Assembly: GCA_963755335.1 (NCBI GenBank)
Contig: CAVWJW010000002.1
Span: forward strand, 248,001-312,000
From: UBA10649 sp963755335
GTDB lineage: Bacteria > Actinomycetota > Actinomycetes > S36-B12
Direction of reading: 5' to 3'
Length of the DNA stretch: 64,000 bases
Shown: positions 51,000 to 61,034 of the stretch, one piece after another
Layout: every line of letters begins with the position of its first letter
How positions within the stretch are numbered: position 1 is the stretch's first letter
The notes under the pieces: model-generated
What the model was told of the DNA's origin: nothing
The model's database searches: none
Seen by the model: the letters and a program-made list of their open reading frames with translations, nothing else
Made by a program: the position numbers and the translations under genes

Positions 51000-52037
51000 A
51001 TGGCGACCGCTCAGCGAAAGCGGAGCCGCAAGACAACGGTGATCTCACTGCTCGTCGGCGTGGTCGTGATGATCGCGGTCTTCGCCTTCCTCTTCCCGCA
51101 GATGGGCACGTACGAGCAGGCGGTCGCGCAGCTCCAGTCGATACCGCCCGTGTGGATCGCGGCACTCGTACTCGCCGGTCTCGCCAACATCGCCGTGTAC
51201 CCGCTCACCGCGATCGCGGCGATCCCGGGCATGCGCTACTGGCATGCGTTCGTCGACCGGCAGGTCGGCTTCATGATCAGCAACATCATCCCCGGCGGTG
51301 GTGCTGTCGCCGTCGGCACGCAGTACTCGATCCTGTCCTTCTACGGCGTGAGCACCGCCTCCGCCGCCGCCGCGGTCTCCGCCGACGCCGTGTGGACGTA
51401 CCTGATGGTTCTCGGAACGCCGGCACTCGCGGTCGCTCTGCTGGTGATCGACGGTCGATCCGCGGCGGGCTACACGACGGCCGCCATCGTCGGACTCGTC
51501 GTCGTGATCGTGTCGATGATCCTCATCGCCGCGGTGCTGCGCAGCTCCGAGTCAGCGCGGAAGATCGGCGAGAGGGCGCAGCGGCCGGCCACGTGGCTCT
51601 GGCACGTCATCCGGCGACCGGCACCTGACGTCGCCTCCTCGCTGGTGGCGTTCAACGAGGAGGCCAGCGCGATGGTCGCCCACCGGTGGCCGGCCCTCAC
51701 CCTCACCAATGTCGCCGCGCAGCTGGCGCCCTACGTCGTGCTCCTCGTTGCGGTCGCCGGTCTCGGCGCGTTCCCGGCTCCGCTCAACTGGATCGAGATC
51801 TTCGCCGCCTACTCGATCGCCCTCCTCCTCACCAGCTTCCCGATCACCCCCGGCGGTCTGGGCACCGTCGACGCCGCGCTCGTCCTCCTGCTGACCCAGT
51901 TCGGGATGTCGTCGACGACGGCGATCGCGGCGGACCTCATCTGGCGACTGGTGTGGTTCCTGCCGCAGCTGCTCGTGGGCCTGGGGGCGCTCGGTATCTT
52001 CACGTTGCAGAAGCGGCGAAGGGGACGAGCAGCGTGA
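51000..52037 (+). CDS. YbhN/LPG-synthase-TM-like (UPF0104) membrane protein
   Basis: A 345-residue protein with eight predicted membrane segments after a basic N-terminus. GFMISNIIPGGGAVAVGTQYSIL and FPITPGGLGTVDAALVLLL (key: IIPGGG and TPGGLGTVDA) are the family's conserved loops. Members without the catalytic LPG domain have unclear roles, possibly in lipid or polyprenol transport. GTG 50994 is an alternative start. Its TGA overlaps the GTG of the phosphatase gene. Confidence 0.82.
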   Translation: MATAQRKRSRKTTVISLLVGVVVMIAVFAFLFPQMGTYEQAVAQLQSIPPVWIAALVLAGLANIAVYPLTAIAAIPGMRYWHAFVDRQVGFMISNIIPGGGAVAVGTQYSILSFYGVSTASAAAAVSADAVWTYLMVLGTPALAVALLVIDGRSAAGYTTAAIVGLVVVIVSMILIAAVLRSSESARKIGERAQRPATWLWHVIRRPAPDVASSLVAFNEEASAMVAHRWPALTLTNVAAQLAPYVVLLVAVAGLGAFPAPLNWIEIFAAYSIALLLTSFPITPGGLGTVDAALVLLLTQFGMSSTTAIAADLIWRLVWFLPQLLVGLGALGIFTLQKRRRGRAA

Positions 52038-52642
52038 CGGCAATCTGGCTCATCCGCCATGGCGAGACGGAGTGGAGTCGCAGCGGACGGCACACCGGTC
52101 TCACCGACGTCCCTCTGACCGACCGAGGGCGGACGAACGCCGCCGCGATCGCATCGCAGGTCGCGTCGATCCATGCCGGCCTCGTCCTGTGCAGCCCACT
52201 CGCCCGTGCGCGGGAGACGGCCCGACTCGCCGGCCTGGTGCCTGACGAGACCACAGCAGACCTGCTCGAGTGGGACTACGGCGCGTGGGAGGGCCGCACG
52301 ACCGCGGAGATCCGCGCCGAGCTCGACGATCCGTCCTGGCTCATCTGGAACCACCGCATCCCGCGCGGCAGCACGCCCGGGGAGCAGCCCACGGAGGTCG
52401 GAGTGCGCGCTGACCGCGTGATCGCCCGCTGCGCTCCGGTTCTCGCGCAGGGCAAGGACTGCATCCTCGTCGCGCACGGCCACGTGCTGCGCATGCTGAC
52501 CGCTCGGTGGCTGGGCCTGTCAGCGGACGCGGGCCGGCTGTTCGCCCTCGACCCGGCACGGCTGTCGTCCCTCGGCTACGAGCACGAGCAGCACGTCATC
52601 ACCTCGTGGAATGCCCCGACCATCACTCCCACATCGACCTGA
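52034..52642 (+). CDS. Histidine phosphatase (phosphoglycerate-mutase-like) family protein
   Basis: A 202-residue branch 1 histidine phosphatase: catalytic IRHGETEWS (His8), SPLARARETARLAG, the acid LLEWDYGAWEG, and LVAHGHVLRMLTARWLG. The GTG at 52034 overlaps the previous stop (GTGA), so the two are co-translated. Substrate unknown. It overlaps the convergent glpD end by 20 bases. Confidence 0.9.
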   Translation: MTAIWLIRHGETEWSRSGRHTGLTDVPLTDRGRTNAAAIASQVASIHAGLVLCSPLARARETARLAGLVPDETTADLLEWDYGAWEGRTTAEIRAELDDPSWLIWNHRIPRGSTPGEQPTEVGVRADRVIARCAPVLAQGKDCILVAHGHVLRMLTARWLGLSADAGRLFALDPARLSSLGYEHEQHVITSWNAPTITPTST

Positions 52643-54333
52643 GCGCCGCACGCCTGTCGAGCTCGTCGCGGGCGGCCTCCTGCGGATCGATGCCGAGCAG
52701 CGGACCGGCCCATCCGGCGATCGCGTCGATCTCCTGCTCGGTGATCCCGCCGAGTGACCCGATGGTCATGCGGCGATCGATCAGGTCGGCGAGGGTGCGC
52801 GCACCCTCGTGCTGGATCCCCCACACGATCTGCGCTGCGATGTCGTAGACGCCCGGGCGGTCAGAGACGCGCTGCGCCAACGACGGATCAGCAGCCGCGA
52901 GAGCGAGCACGTCGTTTGCCGTCGTGCCGTACAGCATGGTGAGCGTCTCGACGACGGGCCGCTCGATGCCCAACCGTGCCCACGACTGGACGACACCCTC
53001 GACGTACGGCGTCGGGTCATCCGCCCACGACCATGCCGAGCTCACCGCGGATCTGCGCGTCGACACGAGGGAATGGCCCGGCCAGTACCCGGAGGAGGCA
53101 AGGACTCGAAGCAGGTGCTCGGCGGTGGCGCGACCCGTGGTCCACTTCCCGCCGAGGATCGAGAAGAGCCCGGGATAGCCCTCCGGGGCATGGTCGTGCA
53201 CCTCGTGCCGGCGGCTCGCGTTGTACGACTGCGACTCGCCCGTGCCGATCAACGGGCGGACGCCGACCGTCGTGTCGATGACATCGGCGGCAGTGAGCGG
53301 GGCGACGCCGTCAGCCAGCGTCTGGTTGAGCGTGTCCAGTACCAACGACACATCCGATCGCCTCGGCGTGCGCGTCGTCCACCGATTCGTCGATCGCGGT
53401 GTCCGTCGGCCCGATCAGCAGCCGACCCATCCACGGCGACACGATGACGTGGCCGCCTGAGTGCGCGCGGGCGAACACGGCGTCGTTCTGCCGCATGCCG
53501 TCGATGCTCGACACGAGGACGTGCACTCCCTTGGAGCGCAGCACATGCACGTTCGACTCGATGCCGGTGAGCACCTCGTCGACCCACGGACCGGCGGCAT
53601 TGACGACGATCGCGGCGGAGAGCTCACGCTCCTCACCCGTCAGCGTGTCCTGCACCCGGACGCCGCTCACGGCCCGATCGCCGTCATCGTCCGGCGGGCT
53701 GAAGACCAAGGAGGTGGCGCGGCAGTAGTTGATGGCGACCGTTCCCTGCTGAACCGCGGTGAACAGGAACTCGAGCAGCAGGCGCTCGGGGAACAGGTTG
53801 AGGGTGTCGTAGTAGGCCCAGGCACCGCGCAGGTCGTCACCCTGCAGCCACGGCACGTCACGCAGCACGGTGCTCTTCGACAGCCACGACGACCGGGGAA
53901 TCCGAAGCGAGTCCGGAACGTCGCGGTTGCGGTCGTAGGCGAGTCCGCCGTACAGGCCGATGCCGAGGCCGATCACGGGGGCGTTGGGCCGGCTCCACGT
54001 CCATGCCGGCATGAGGAACCGCTGCTGTCGCACCAGGTGCGGTGCCGCGAGCGCCAGGATGCGCCGCTCGCGCAGGCTCTCTCGGACGACCCCGACCTCC
54101 ATGGTCTCGAGGTAGCGGATGCCGCCGTGGATGTACTTGGTGGTCGCTGAGGAGGTGCCCGAGCCGAAGTCCGCCTTGTCGATGAGGACGACGGACATGC
54201 CATTCGCGCTCGCCTCGCGGGCCACGCTCACTCCGGTGATGCCTCCGCCGATGACGACGAGATCGACCTTGGTGTCCGGTGCGGGCGCGGTCGGCGAGAG
54301 TCGGACGATGCTGCCCGCCCGCACCTCTGTCAC
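52623..54333 (-). CDS. glpD: Aerobic glycerol-3-phosphate dehydrogenase, one frame break
   Basis: An FAD enzyme that oxidises glycerol-3-phosphate to DHAP and feeds electrons to quinone. N-terminal FAD site VVIGGGITGVSVAREAS, SSATTKYIHGGIRYLE, NAAGPWVDEVL, GRLLIGPTDTAIDES, then ILGGKWTTGRATAEHLL in the C-terminal half. The frame breaks at 53354-53355 (AEAIG should be AEAIDVSLVLDT); one base removed gives about 569 residues, and the span is 1,711 nt, 3n+1. GTG 54333 or the adjacent GTG 54336 is the start. Confidence 0.94.
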
Positions 54334-54371
54334 CACAGTTCCCGAGTCTAGGAGCGTGACAGGATGAAGAC

Positions 54372-54605
54372 ATGCCCGACGACGCTGCCTTCGTGCCCGA
54401 TCCCGAAGGTGCGCTGCGACGAGCATTGCGCTTCTCGCTGTTCCTGCAGGGCTTCGCGGCGTTGATGATGGGAGGCGCAGCGGTGGTTCGGCTCCTGGCG
54501 TTCGGCTGGGACCCCCTGACCCTCCTGCTGGCCCTGGGATTCGCCCTCATCGTGGCCCTCGGCTTCTTCACCTGGACGAAACTGCAGTCCCTCGCGACGC
54601 CGTAG
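54372..54605 (+). CDS. Small membrane protein
   Basis: A 77-residue protein with two hydrophobic helices (about residues 22-44 and 48-68) after an acidic N-terminus (PDDAAFVPDPEGALRRALR). No family recognised. It is divergent from glpD across 38 bases and ends 106 bases before the DUF6421-type gene. Confidence 0.7.
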   Translation: MPDDAAFVPDPEGALRRALRFSLFLQGFAALMMGGAAVVRLLAFGWDPLTLLLALGFALIVALGFFTWTKLQSLATP

Positions 54606-54711
54606 TAACCGGACGAGAGCCCTTCAGTTCACCTGTTCGCCGGATGTTGTCCGGTCTGCTAGCCTCTTTGTCTCATATTGTCCTTCCACACCCATCCCTG
54701 ACGGAGCAGCC

Positions 54712-56814
54712 ATGCGCCCCCTCGCCCGCGTCCTCATCGACGAGTCCCACCGCCAGGCGTGGACCACCCGCCCGGAGCTGGCGGCGCTGATGAACCCGGT
54801 GAATCCCGCCGACGCCTCCTACGCGATCGCGGCCGCCAGCGCGCAGCGCTCCGGACTGGCGATCAGCGTGCACGCCTCGGGGCCGATCGATGACGAGGCG
54901 CTCGCCGGTATCGACGCGCTCGTCCTGCCGCACGCCGCCGACGACGCCTGGGAGAACACCACGGGGGTCGGCAGCCCTCGACTGTCGGCCGACGAGCTCG
55001 ACACGATCGAGCGCTTCGTCCTCGGCGGCGGCGGACTCGTGGTGCTCGCCGAGACCGAGCAGCCGAAGTACGGCAACAACTTCGCCGACCTCACCGCGCG
55101 GTTCGGCATCGCGATCGACAACACCACGGCGCAGGACCCGGCGCACTGCTACAAGGACGTGCCCACCTGGGTCCTTGCCGACCTCGTTCGCGGTCCACGG
55201 CATGACCTCACCGCGGGCGTGTCGGCGGCCTGCTTCTACCGGGCCGGGAGTCTCCACAGTGCCCCCGCCGGCGAAGTCGTGTCCCTCGAAGCGGTGGCCC
55301 GAACAACGGCTTCGGCGGCTCCGGCATCCGCGGGCCTCGTGATGACCGCGACGACGACCGGCGGGCGGGTCGTCGTCGCTGCCGACTCGGACCTCTTCGG
55401 CGACGACTCGATCACCGACCTTGACCACGACCAGCTGTGGCTCAACCTGATGACCTGGGCGGCCGCCGGTCGCGCAGCCCGCTCCGAAGCCGCTCGCCGC
55501 TCGACCTGGGCGGCCAGCGACGACGACTGGCTCACCCTCCAGGGCGCCGTCGAGGCCATTCGCGTGATGCAGTCGGCCGACGGATCCATCGATCTCACCA
55601 GCCACGACCAGGCGGAGGCTCAGGGCCAGGTCGACGTCATCGTCGCGGCCGTGGCAGCGCTGGCCCCCCGCTTCTCGCACCAGGCCGACCACCTGGCCGC
55701 GACGATCGTCGACCTGCAGTCGTGGGCCGCCAGTGATTTCGCCGTCCCGGACTTCCTGGATTCGCTGAGCCTGTTCCGTCCTGACCTCGGCCGTGAGAAC
55801 GGCGTGGAGCACCTGGCGGTCTTCCCGATGTACACCCAGAACGGCAATCCGAACCGCAACATCGAGGCTGTCATCACGCGGACGTTCTGGCCCGAATGGC
55901 TCGCCGAGCAGGAGGCGTCGCACTACGACAACGCCGCCTTCGTGCCGATCGAGTTCGTCGCCTTCACCAAGGGCTACGACACCCACTCGGCCGTCTTCTT
56001 CCCCGAGACCGTGGCGACCCGCGAGACGCCCGAGTTCCACTGGGGTGGCATCTTCTGCGACCGCGAGGCAGCGCGCTTCCGGCTCGTCGCGCGCACGGCG
56101 ACCGACACGCTGCGCCTGTCGCTGCCCGCTGACGTCGACCTGCTGTTGAACGACCAGGACCTCGCACAGGAGACCTTCGTGCTGTGGGACCTCATCCACG
56201 ATCGCACGCACAGCCACGGTGACCTGCCGTTCGATCCGTTCATGATCAAGCAGCGCATGCCGTACTGGATGTACGCGCTGGAGGAGCTGCGCTGCGACCT
56301 CGCCACGTTCCGGGAGACCCTCGTGCTCGACGAGCGCGACCTGCACCTCGGGCGATTCATCCGCTACGCGATCCTCTTCGACCGGCTCTTCCGATTCACG
56401 ATCACCGGATCACGCACCCGCAACTACGACGGACTCGGCGGCCAGATCATCTTCGCGTGGCTGCACCGCGCCGACGTCCTGCGCTGGACCGACAACACCC
56501 TCACGATCGACTGGGACCGCGTCACGGGCTCGATGATCGCGCTGTGCGACGAGGTCGAGGCCCTCTACCGCGGTGGCATCGATCGCTCACGTGTTGCGCA
56601 GTGGATCGCAGCCCACGAGTTCGTCGCCGGCCTGGTCGAGCCGAGCCCGGCATCGGTGTGGGCCAAGGGTGCGCAGGCACTGCCCCTCGACGGCGAGCCG
56701 AAGGCTATGGTCGACGTCGTGCTGCCCGATGAGTTCCCGCTGAACGTGTTCTTCGACTCGCTCCAGCGCAAGCTCTCCCCGACCATCGCCGAGACCGCGG
56801 GGATCACCGCATGA
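54712..56814 (+). CDS. DUF6421-type large protein of unknown function
   Basis: An intact 700-residue soluble protein. Residues 1-260 resemble a class I glutamine-amidotransferase-like fold (VLIDESHRQAW; IDALVLPHAADDAWENT; ERFVLGGGGLVVLAETE), ending with a strand VVVAADSDLFGDD. The rest is mostly helical with motifs I cannot assign: HLAVFPMYTQNGNPNR, FVAFTKGYDTHSAVFFPETVA, FHWGGIFCDREAARF and a long C-terminal FFDSLQRKLSP. I recall this architecture as DUF6421, found in actinobacteria. The stop overlaps the SDR start (ATGA). No mechanism is known to me. Confidence 0.78.
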   Translation: MRPLARVLIDESHRQAWTTRPELAALMNPVNPADASYAIAAASAQRSGLAISVHASGPIDDEALAGIDALVLPHAADDAWENTTGVGSPRLSADELDTIERFVLGGGGLVVLAETEQPKYGNNFADLTARFGIAIDNTTAQDPAHCYKDVPTWVLADLVRGPRHDLTAGVSAACFYRAGSLHSAPAGEVVSLEAVARTTASAAPASAGLVMTATTTGGRVVVAADSDLFGDDSITDLDHDQLWLNLMTWAAAGRAARSEAARRSTWAASDDDWLTLQGAVEAIRVMQSADGSIDLTSHDQAEAQGQVDVIVAAVAALAPRFSHQADHLAATIVDLQSWAASDFAVPDFLDSLSLFRPDLGRENGVEHLAVFPMYTQNGNPNRNIEAVITRTFWPEWLAEQEASHYDNAAFVPIEFVAFTKGYDTHSAVFFPETVATRETPEFHWGGIFCDREAARFRLVARTATDTLRLSLPADVDLLLNDQDLAQETFVLWDLIHDRTHSHGDLPFDPFMIKQRMPYWMYALEELRCDLATFRETLVLDERDLHLGRFIRYAILFDRLFRFTITGSRTRNYDGLGGQIIFAWLHRADVLRWTDNTLTIDWDRVTGSMIALCDEVEALYRGGIDRSRVAQWIAAHEFVAGLVEPSPASVWAKGAQALPLDGEPKAMVDVVLPDEFPLNVFFDSLQRKLSPTIAETAGITA

Positions 56815-57506
56815 GTCCCGTCGCCGTCGTAGCGGGTGCCGGTGCTGCCGGCACCGCGACCGCATCCGCGTTGCAGGCGGCCGGATACCACGTCGTCCTC
56901 GTCGACCACCGACTGTCCAACGCCCGGAGGGCGGCCGACGCGGTGGGCGGCGACGCCGAGGCCTTCGAGGTGGATCTCGGCGACGTGGCCGCGACGACAG
57001 ACCTGCGCGACGACCTTCTCGCGCGACTCGGCCGAGTCGACGTCATCGTGCACCTGGTCGGCGGATGGCGTGGCTCCACGACGCTCGACGCAGCGTCGGT
57101 CGAGAACTGGCTGGCGCTCAACCCTCCGGTGGTCGGCACGCTTGCGGTCCTCACCGCGGTCTTCGGCGAGGCAGTGAAGGCCTCCCCGAACGGTCGTGCG
57201 TTCATGGTCACCAGCACGACGGCCGCCCGTCCGACCGTCGGCAACATCGCCTACGCCGCAGCCAAGCGTGCCAGCGAGGCATGGATGGAGGGCGTCGCCG
57301 ACTACTTCAAGGACACGAAAGCCCGGTCCGTGGTCGTCGCCGTCAAGGCCCTGCTCACCGACGCGATGATCGCGGATGATCCGTCGAAGGCCTGGCCGGG
57401 CTACACCCACGTCAACGATCTCGCCACGCGCATCGCCGCCGACTGCACCGGCGACATAGGCAACGGCGCACGAGTTGACCTGACCAGCGACCAACCAGCC
57501 TCATGA
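56811..57506 (+). CDS. SDR-family NAD(P)-dependent oxidoreductase
   Basis: A 231-residue short-chain dehydrogenase: VVAGAGAAGTATASALQAAG (key: GAGAAGT cofactor loop), VDLGDVAATTDLRDDL, VHLVGGWRG in place of NNAG, TSTTAARPTVGNIAYAAAK with the catalytic Ser and Y-x-x-x-K (YAAAK). The first catalytic position and the VGGWRG stretch are unusual for classical SDRs. It is translationally coupled to the DUF6421-type gene and is followed 19 bases later by the aldolase gene. Confidence 0.88.
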   Translation: MSPVAVVAGAGAAGTATASALQAAGYHVVLVDHRLSNARRAADAVGGDAEAFEVDLGDVAATTDLRDDLLARLGRVDVIVHLVGGWRGSTTLDAASVENWLALNPPVVGTLAVLTAVFGEAVKASPNGRAFMVTSTTAARPTVGNIAYAAAKRASEAWMEGVADYFKDTKARSVVVAVKALLTDAMIADDPSKAWPGYTHVNDLATRIAADCTGDIGNGARVDLTSDQPAS

Positions 57507-57525
57507 CGAACGACCAGGGAGCGGC

Positions 57526-58578
57526 ATGACCAACGCGGAACCGTGGCGCGGCTTCGCCAGCGACAACTACGCGGCGGTCCACCCGGAGGTCATGGAGGCG
57601 ATCGCTCGGGCGAACACCGGTCACGACGTCGCCTACGGTGATGACGCGGTGACTGCGCGACTGTCTGATGCCGTGAAGGACCACTTCGGGTCACGGGCGG
57701 AGGTCTTTCCCGTCTTCAACGGCACCGGCGCCAACGTCGTCGCCCTGCAGGCGATGACCCGGCGCTGGGAGGCGGTCGTGTGCGCCGCGAGTGCGCATGT
57801 CAACGTCGACGAGGGCGGGGCGCCCGAGCACGGTGCCGGCCTCAAGCTGTGGACCATCCCGACAACCGACGGCAAGCTGACTCCGGAGCTCATCGATACG
57901 CAGGCGTGGGGCTTCGGCGACGTCCATCGCGCCCAGCCGGGCGCCGTCACGATCACGCAGTCCACCGAGCTCGGCACCCTGTACTCCGTCGAGGAGATCA
58001 CCGCCATCACGTCCCACGCGCACCGTCTCGGGATGCACACGCACGTCGACGGCGCTCGACTCTCGAACGCCGCGGCCGCCCTGGGCACCGGGTTCAGGTC
58101 CTTCACCACGGATGCCGGCGTCGATGCGGTCTCGTTCGGCGGCACCAAGAACGGTCTCATGCTGGGCGAGGCCGTCGTCGTGCTGAACCCCGATGCTGCG
58201 CCCGGCGTCGACTTCCTGCGCAAGTCATCGATGCAGCTGGCCAGCAAGATGCGATTCGTCAGCGCGCAGCTGCTGGCGCTGCTGTCCGACGGCCTCTGGC
58301 TGCGCAACGCCTCGCACGCCAACGACATGGCCGCGCTGCTCGAAGCGCGCGTCAGCACCGTCGCGGGCGTTCAGATCGTCCGCCCTCGCCAGGCCAATGC
58401 CGTCTTCGCGATCCTGCCGGCCGATGTCACCGAGCGGCTGCAGCAGCAGTTCCGCTTCTACACGTGGGACCAGAGCACTGGCGAGGTCCGCTGGATGTGC
58501 TCGTGGGATACCACCGAGGACGACGTGGAGCGCTTCAGCGCCGCGGTCGCTGCGGAGATGTCCGCCGCCTACGCCTGA
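57526..58578 (+). CDS. Low-specificity L-threonine-aldolase-like PLP enzyme
   Basis: A 350-residue fold-type I PLP protein: GFASDNYAAVHPEVM, VFPVFNGTGANVVALQAM (key: NGTGAN), HVNVDEGGAPEHGAG, THVDGARLSNAAAALG with the PLP Asp, and SFGGTKNGLMLGEAV with the Schiff-base Lys. This is the threonine aldolase / beta-eliminating lyase family, which cleaves beta-hydroxy amino acids. GGGAGCGG precedes the ATG. It overlaps the convergent PH-domain gene by ten bases. Confidence 0.92.
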   Translation: MTNAEPWRGFASDNYAAVHPEVMEAIARANTGHDVAYGDDAVTARLSDAVKDHFGSRAEVFPVFNGTGANVVALQAMTRRWEAVVCAASAHVNVDEGGAPEHGAGLKLWTIPTTDGKLTPELIDTQAWGFGDVHRAQPGAVTITQSTELGTLYSVEEITAITSHAHRLGMHTHVDGARLSNAAAALGTGFRSFTTDAGVDAVSFGGTKNGLMLGEAVVVLNPDAAPGVDFLRKSSMQLASKMRFVSAQLLALLSDGLWLRNASHANDMAALLEARVSTVAGVQIVRPRQANAVFAILPADVTERLQQQFRFYTWDQSTGEVRWMCSWDTTEDDVERFSAAVAAEMSAAYA

Positions 58579-60002
58579 TCGTCGGGGGGCTCTTCGGCAG
58601 CCCATCGAATCGACCGGTCGGCAGCGCGGGCGTGCAGGGCACGGGTGACCTGCTCGTGAGCCACCTGATCGGCGAACGACGCATCGAGGTGCAGCGCCGA
58701 GACCTTGACCGGTCCCGGCGTCGTGTCGACGTGCATGCTGGCCAGCTGCAGCGATCGCTCCCACGGTCCCTGCGTCAGGCGGACCGACTGAGTACGCACG
58801 TGCGGGATCACCGACACCCTCCTCGTGACCCGACCCGAGCGTGCCGCCAACACGGTGTCGTCCCACGCCACGGCCAGGCGTGACCACTGGATGAACGAAC
58901 GCCGTCTGCTGCGCCGTGGCGCGGGCCGCCACTCGAGCGCCTCCACGTCGACGTCGGGGAAGACCCGTGCGACGACGGCATGCGCCTCGTCCATCGTGCC
59001 GACCGGCAGGAGGAGGGTCTCCTCCTTGTTGCCCTGGCGGTCCTGTCCGCCCATTCCGGCGATGTTCACCCGCACCCGAACCCATCCCTGTCGGCGCCAC
59101 AGCAGCGGCTCGACGTACTCGATGGCCTGCACCCGGCCAGGGGGAACGGTCCGGGCCTCCGTCTTGGCGAGGCCGAACCGCAGCCGCAGCCCGTCGGGAG
59201 ACTCGCTCACCGTGAAGTTGAAGTACTTGATGAACTCGGACACGACCATGAGGATCGGGATGCCGCCGGTCACGAGCGCCACGAGCAGTCCCCCGACGCC
59301 ACCGGTGAGGAACGACACCGTGAGGATCGCGATCGACAGCAGCAGGAGGAACGCAGTCGAGCTGCGCAGCAGGAGCGAGACGGCCAGGTCGCGGGGCGCC
59401 ACCGACGTGATGGCGGCCTCAGGCGCCTCGGTGGTGTCGTGCCGCAGGCCGGCAGCCCGCGCCAGGATCGTGGCGCGAAGGGCGCGCGCATCCTCGAGGG
59501 TGAGGAACTGCAGCTTGAGCTTGGATCCCTCGGCACCGGCGACCTCGACGGTGAGCTCCGCCATCGAGAACAGCCGGGCGATCAGCGGCTGGGCGACGTC
59601 GACGGACTGCAGGCGGCTGAGCTGGACCCGCCGCTCCTGCTTGGTGATCACTCCCGAGTCGACCCGGAAGTCGCCGTCGGCGTCGAACCAGTACCAGAGG
59701 TTGCGCCACACGAGGTACGACCAGCCGGCGACCACGACAGGCAGGACGACGAAGGCCACCACGAAGAGGGCAGCGCCTGCCAGGCCGAAGGCCGCGCCAC
59801 TCCCGATGCCCATGACGATCACGATGAAGATGCCGATCGGCATCGCGGAGGCGCCGTGCACGAGGGGCGTGATCGGGTGCACCCGGCGGCGGCCCTGATC
59901 ATCGACAGTGCCCGTTCCGGGCAGCTGGAAGCCCAGGCCGAAGTCGTCGCCGATGCTGCTGGGCGACCCGCTCGGAGGCATCGCAGGATCGGACACGGTC
60001 AC
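58569..60002 (-). CDS. YdbT-like membrane protein with bacterial PH (DUF304) domains
   Basis: A 477-residue protein with two pairs of membrane helices and three bPH_2-type domains: VDSGVITKQERRVQLSRLQSVDVAQPL (key: RRVQLSRLQSVD), LRLRFGLAKTEARTVPPGRVQAIEY, and RRVSVIPHVRTQSVRLTQGP. The repeated R-x-x-Q-S-V pattern is the family signature. In Bacillus the YdbS/YdbT pair protects against antimicrobial peptides. GTG 60002 overlaps the YdbS-like stop (GTGA). Confidence 0.86.
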   Translation of the reverse strand: MTVSDPAMPPSGSPSSIGDDFGLGFQLPGTGTVDDQGRRRVHPITPLVHGASAMPIGIFIVIVMGIGSGAAFGLAGAALFVVAFVVLPVVVAGWSYLVWRNLWYWFDADGDFRVDSGVITKQERRVQLSRLQSVDVAQPLIARLFSMAELTVEVAGAEGSKLKLQFLTLEDARALRATILARAAGLRHDTTEAPEAAITSVAPRDLAVSLLLRSSTAFLLLLSIAILTVSFLTGGVGGLLVALVTGGIPILMVVSEFIKYFNFTVSESPDGLRLRFGLAKTEARTVPPGRVQAIEYVEPLLWRRQGWVRVRVNIAGMGGQDRQGNKEETLLLPVGTMDEAHAVVARVFPDVDVEALEWRPAPRRSRRRSFIQWSRLAVAWDDTVLAARSGRVTRRVSVIPHVRTQSVRLTQGPWERSLQLASMHVDTTPGPVKVSALHLDASFADQVAHEQVTRALHARAADRSIRWAAEEPPDDQA

Positions 60003-60499
60003 AGCCCCGCGGATCGCTGCTCGCCGCGCCGCGCCAGTCGATCGCGCAGGTCGGCCGCGACGTCGGGCAGCAGGCCGGGGATGCTCGCGTCCGTCGTGGC
60101 CGCCGCGGTGTGCAGCTGGACGGTCGTGATCCCGAACCAGCGGTCGATCGGCCCCGCCTTCACATCGACGAGCTGCATCCGACCGTAGGGAACGATGACC
60201 AGCCGCCGGAACATGATGCCGCTGGTCACCAGCAGGTCGTCGCCGCGTTCGCTGTAGCCGAAGGAGCGGACGCGCCGGCCGATCAGCCACCAGAGCCACT
60301 CGAAGACGACCACCGCCGCCACCGCGACCGCCACGGGGACCCAGGTGGGCACGCCGTCGGCCACGACGAGGATCACGATGCCGGCGACCACCAGCACGTA
60401 CGCCAGTGCCAGCGTGATCCGCCGGGCGGTCACGAGCTTCGGCGACACCGGTGTCCACGGATCCTCTGACGTGAAAGCGGCGTTCACCTTGTCGGTCAT
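59999..60499 (-). CDS. YdbS-like PH-domain membrane protein
   Basis: A 166-residue protein with two membrane helices (about residues 28-68) followed by one bPH_2 domain: LLVTSGIMFRRLVIVPYGRMQLVDVKAGPIDRWFG (key: GRMQLVDV). It pairs with the downstream YdbT-like gene. The frame is intact. It lies 38 bases downstream of the Lrp-type gene... on the same strand. Confidence 0.86.
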   Translation of the reverse strand: MTDKVNAAFTSEDPWTPVSPKLVTARRITLALAYVLVVAGIVILVVADGVPTWVPVAVAVAAVVVFEWLWWLIGRRVRSFGYSERGDDLLVTSGIMFRRLVIVPYGRMQLVDVKAGPIDRWFGITTVQLHTAAATTDASIPGLLPDVAADLRDRLARRGEQRSAGL

Positions 60500-60537
60500 G
60501 CCTCAAGGCTACGGCGGCGGCACGCTCCGACGGAGGT

Positions 60538-60981
60538 TCAGGGAAGGACGTGCGGCCGGTTCTCGAAGGAGGTGGACAGGACGATGGTCGTGCGCGTAGA
60601 GACGTTCGCCGAGGTGCGGATCCGGGTGAGCAGCTCTTCGAGGTCTGCGGGCTCGGCGACTCGCACCTTGAGGATGTAGGCCTCCGCGCCGGCCACCGAC
60701 CAGCACGACTCGATCTCGTCGATGCCGGCCAGTCGCTCGGGGACGTCGTCCGGTGCGGCGGGATCGATCGGCGTCAGCGAGACGAAGGCGGTCAGCGGAA
60801 GGCCGACCGCGCGGTAGTTGACCTCCGCCCGGTATCCGGTGATCAGGCCCCGCTGCTCGAGCCGGCGCACCCGCTGGTGGAGCGCGGAGGTGGACAGGCC
60901 CGTATCGCGCGCGATGTCGGCAAGCGACATCCGCCCGTCGGCAGAGAGCAGCCCGATGATCTGACGATCCATGTCCTCCAT
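60538..60981 (-). CDS. Lrp/AsnC-family transcriptional regulator
   Basis: A 147-residue protein with an N-terminal helix-turn-helix (MDRQIIGLLSADGRMSLADIARDTGLSTSALHQRVRRLEQRGLI; key: LADIARDTGLS and VRRLEQRG) and a C-terminal RAM domain (AYILKVRVAEPADLEELL). It is divergent from the thiamine operon; the TPP riboswitch starts about 55 bases away. The effector amino acid is unknown. Confidence 0.92.
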   Translation of the reverse strand: MEDMDRQIIGLLSADGRMSLADIARDTGLSTSALHQRVRRLEQRGLITGYRAEVNYRAVGLPLTAFVSLTPIDPAAPDDVPERLAGIDEIESCWSVAGAEAYILKVRVAEPADLEELLTRIRTSANVSTRTTIVLSTSFENRPHVLP

Positions 60982-61034
60982 AGCCCCAGCCTCCCAGAGC
61001 GGTCCAGGGACCACGGGATTACCCTGTAGGTATC

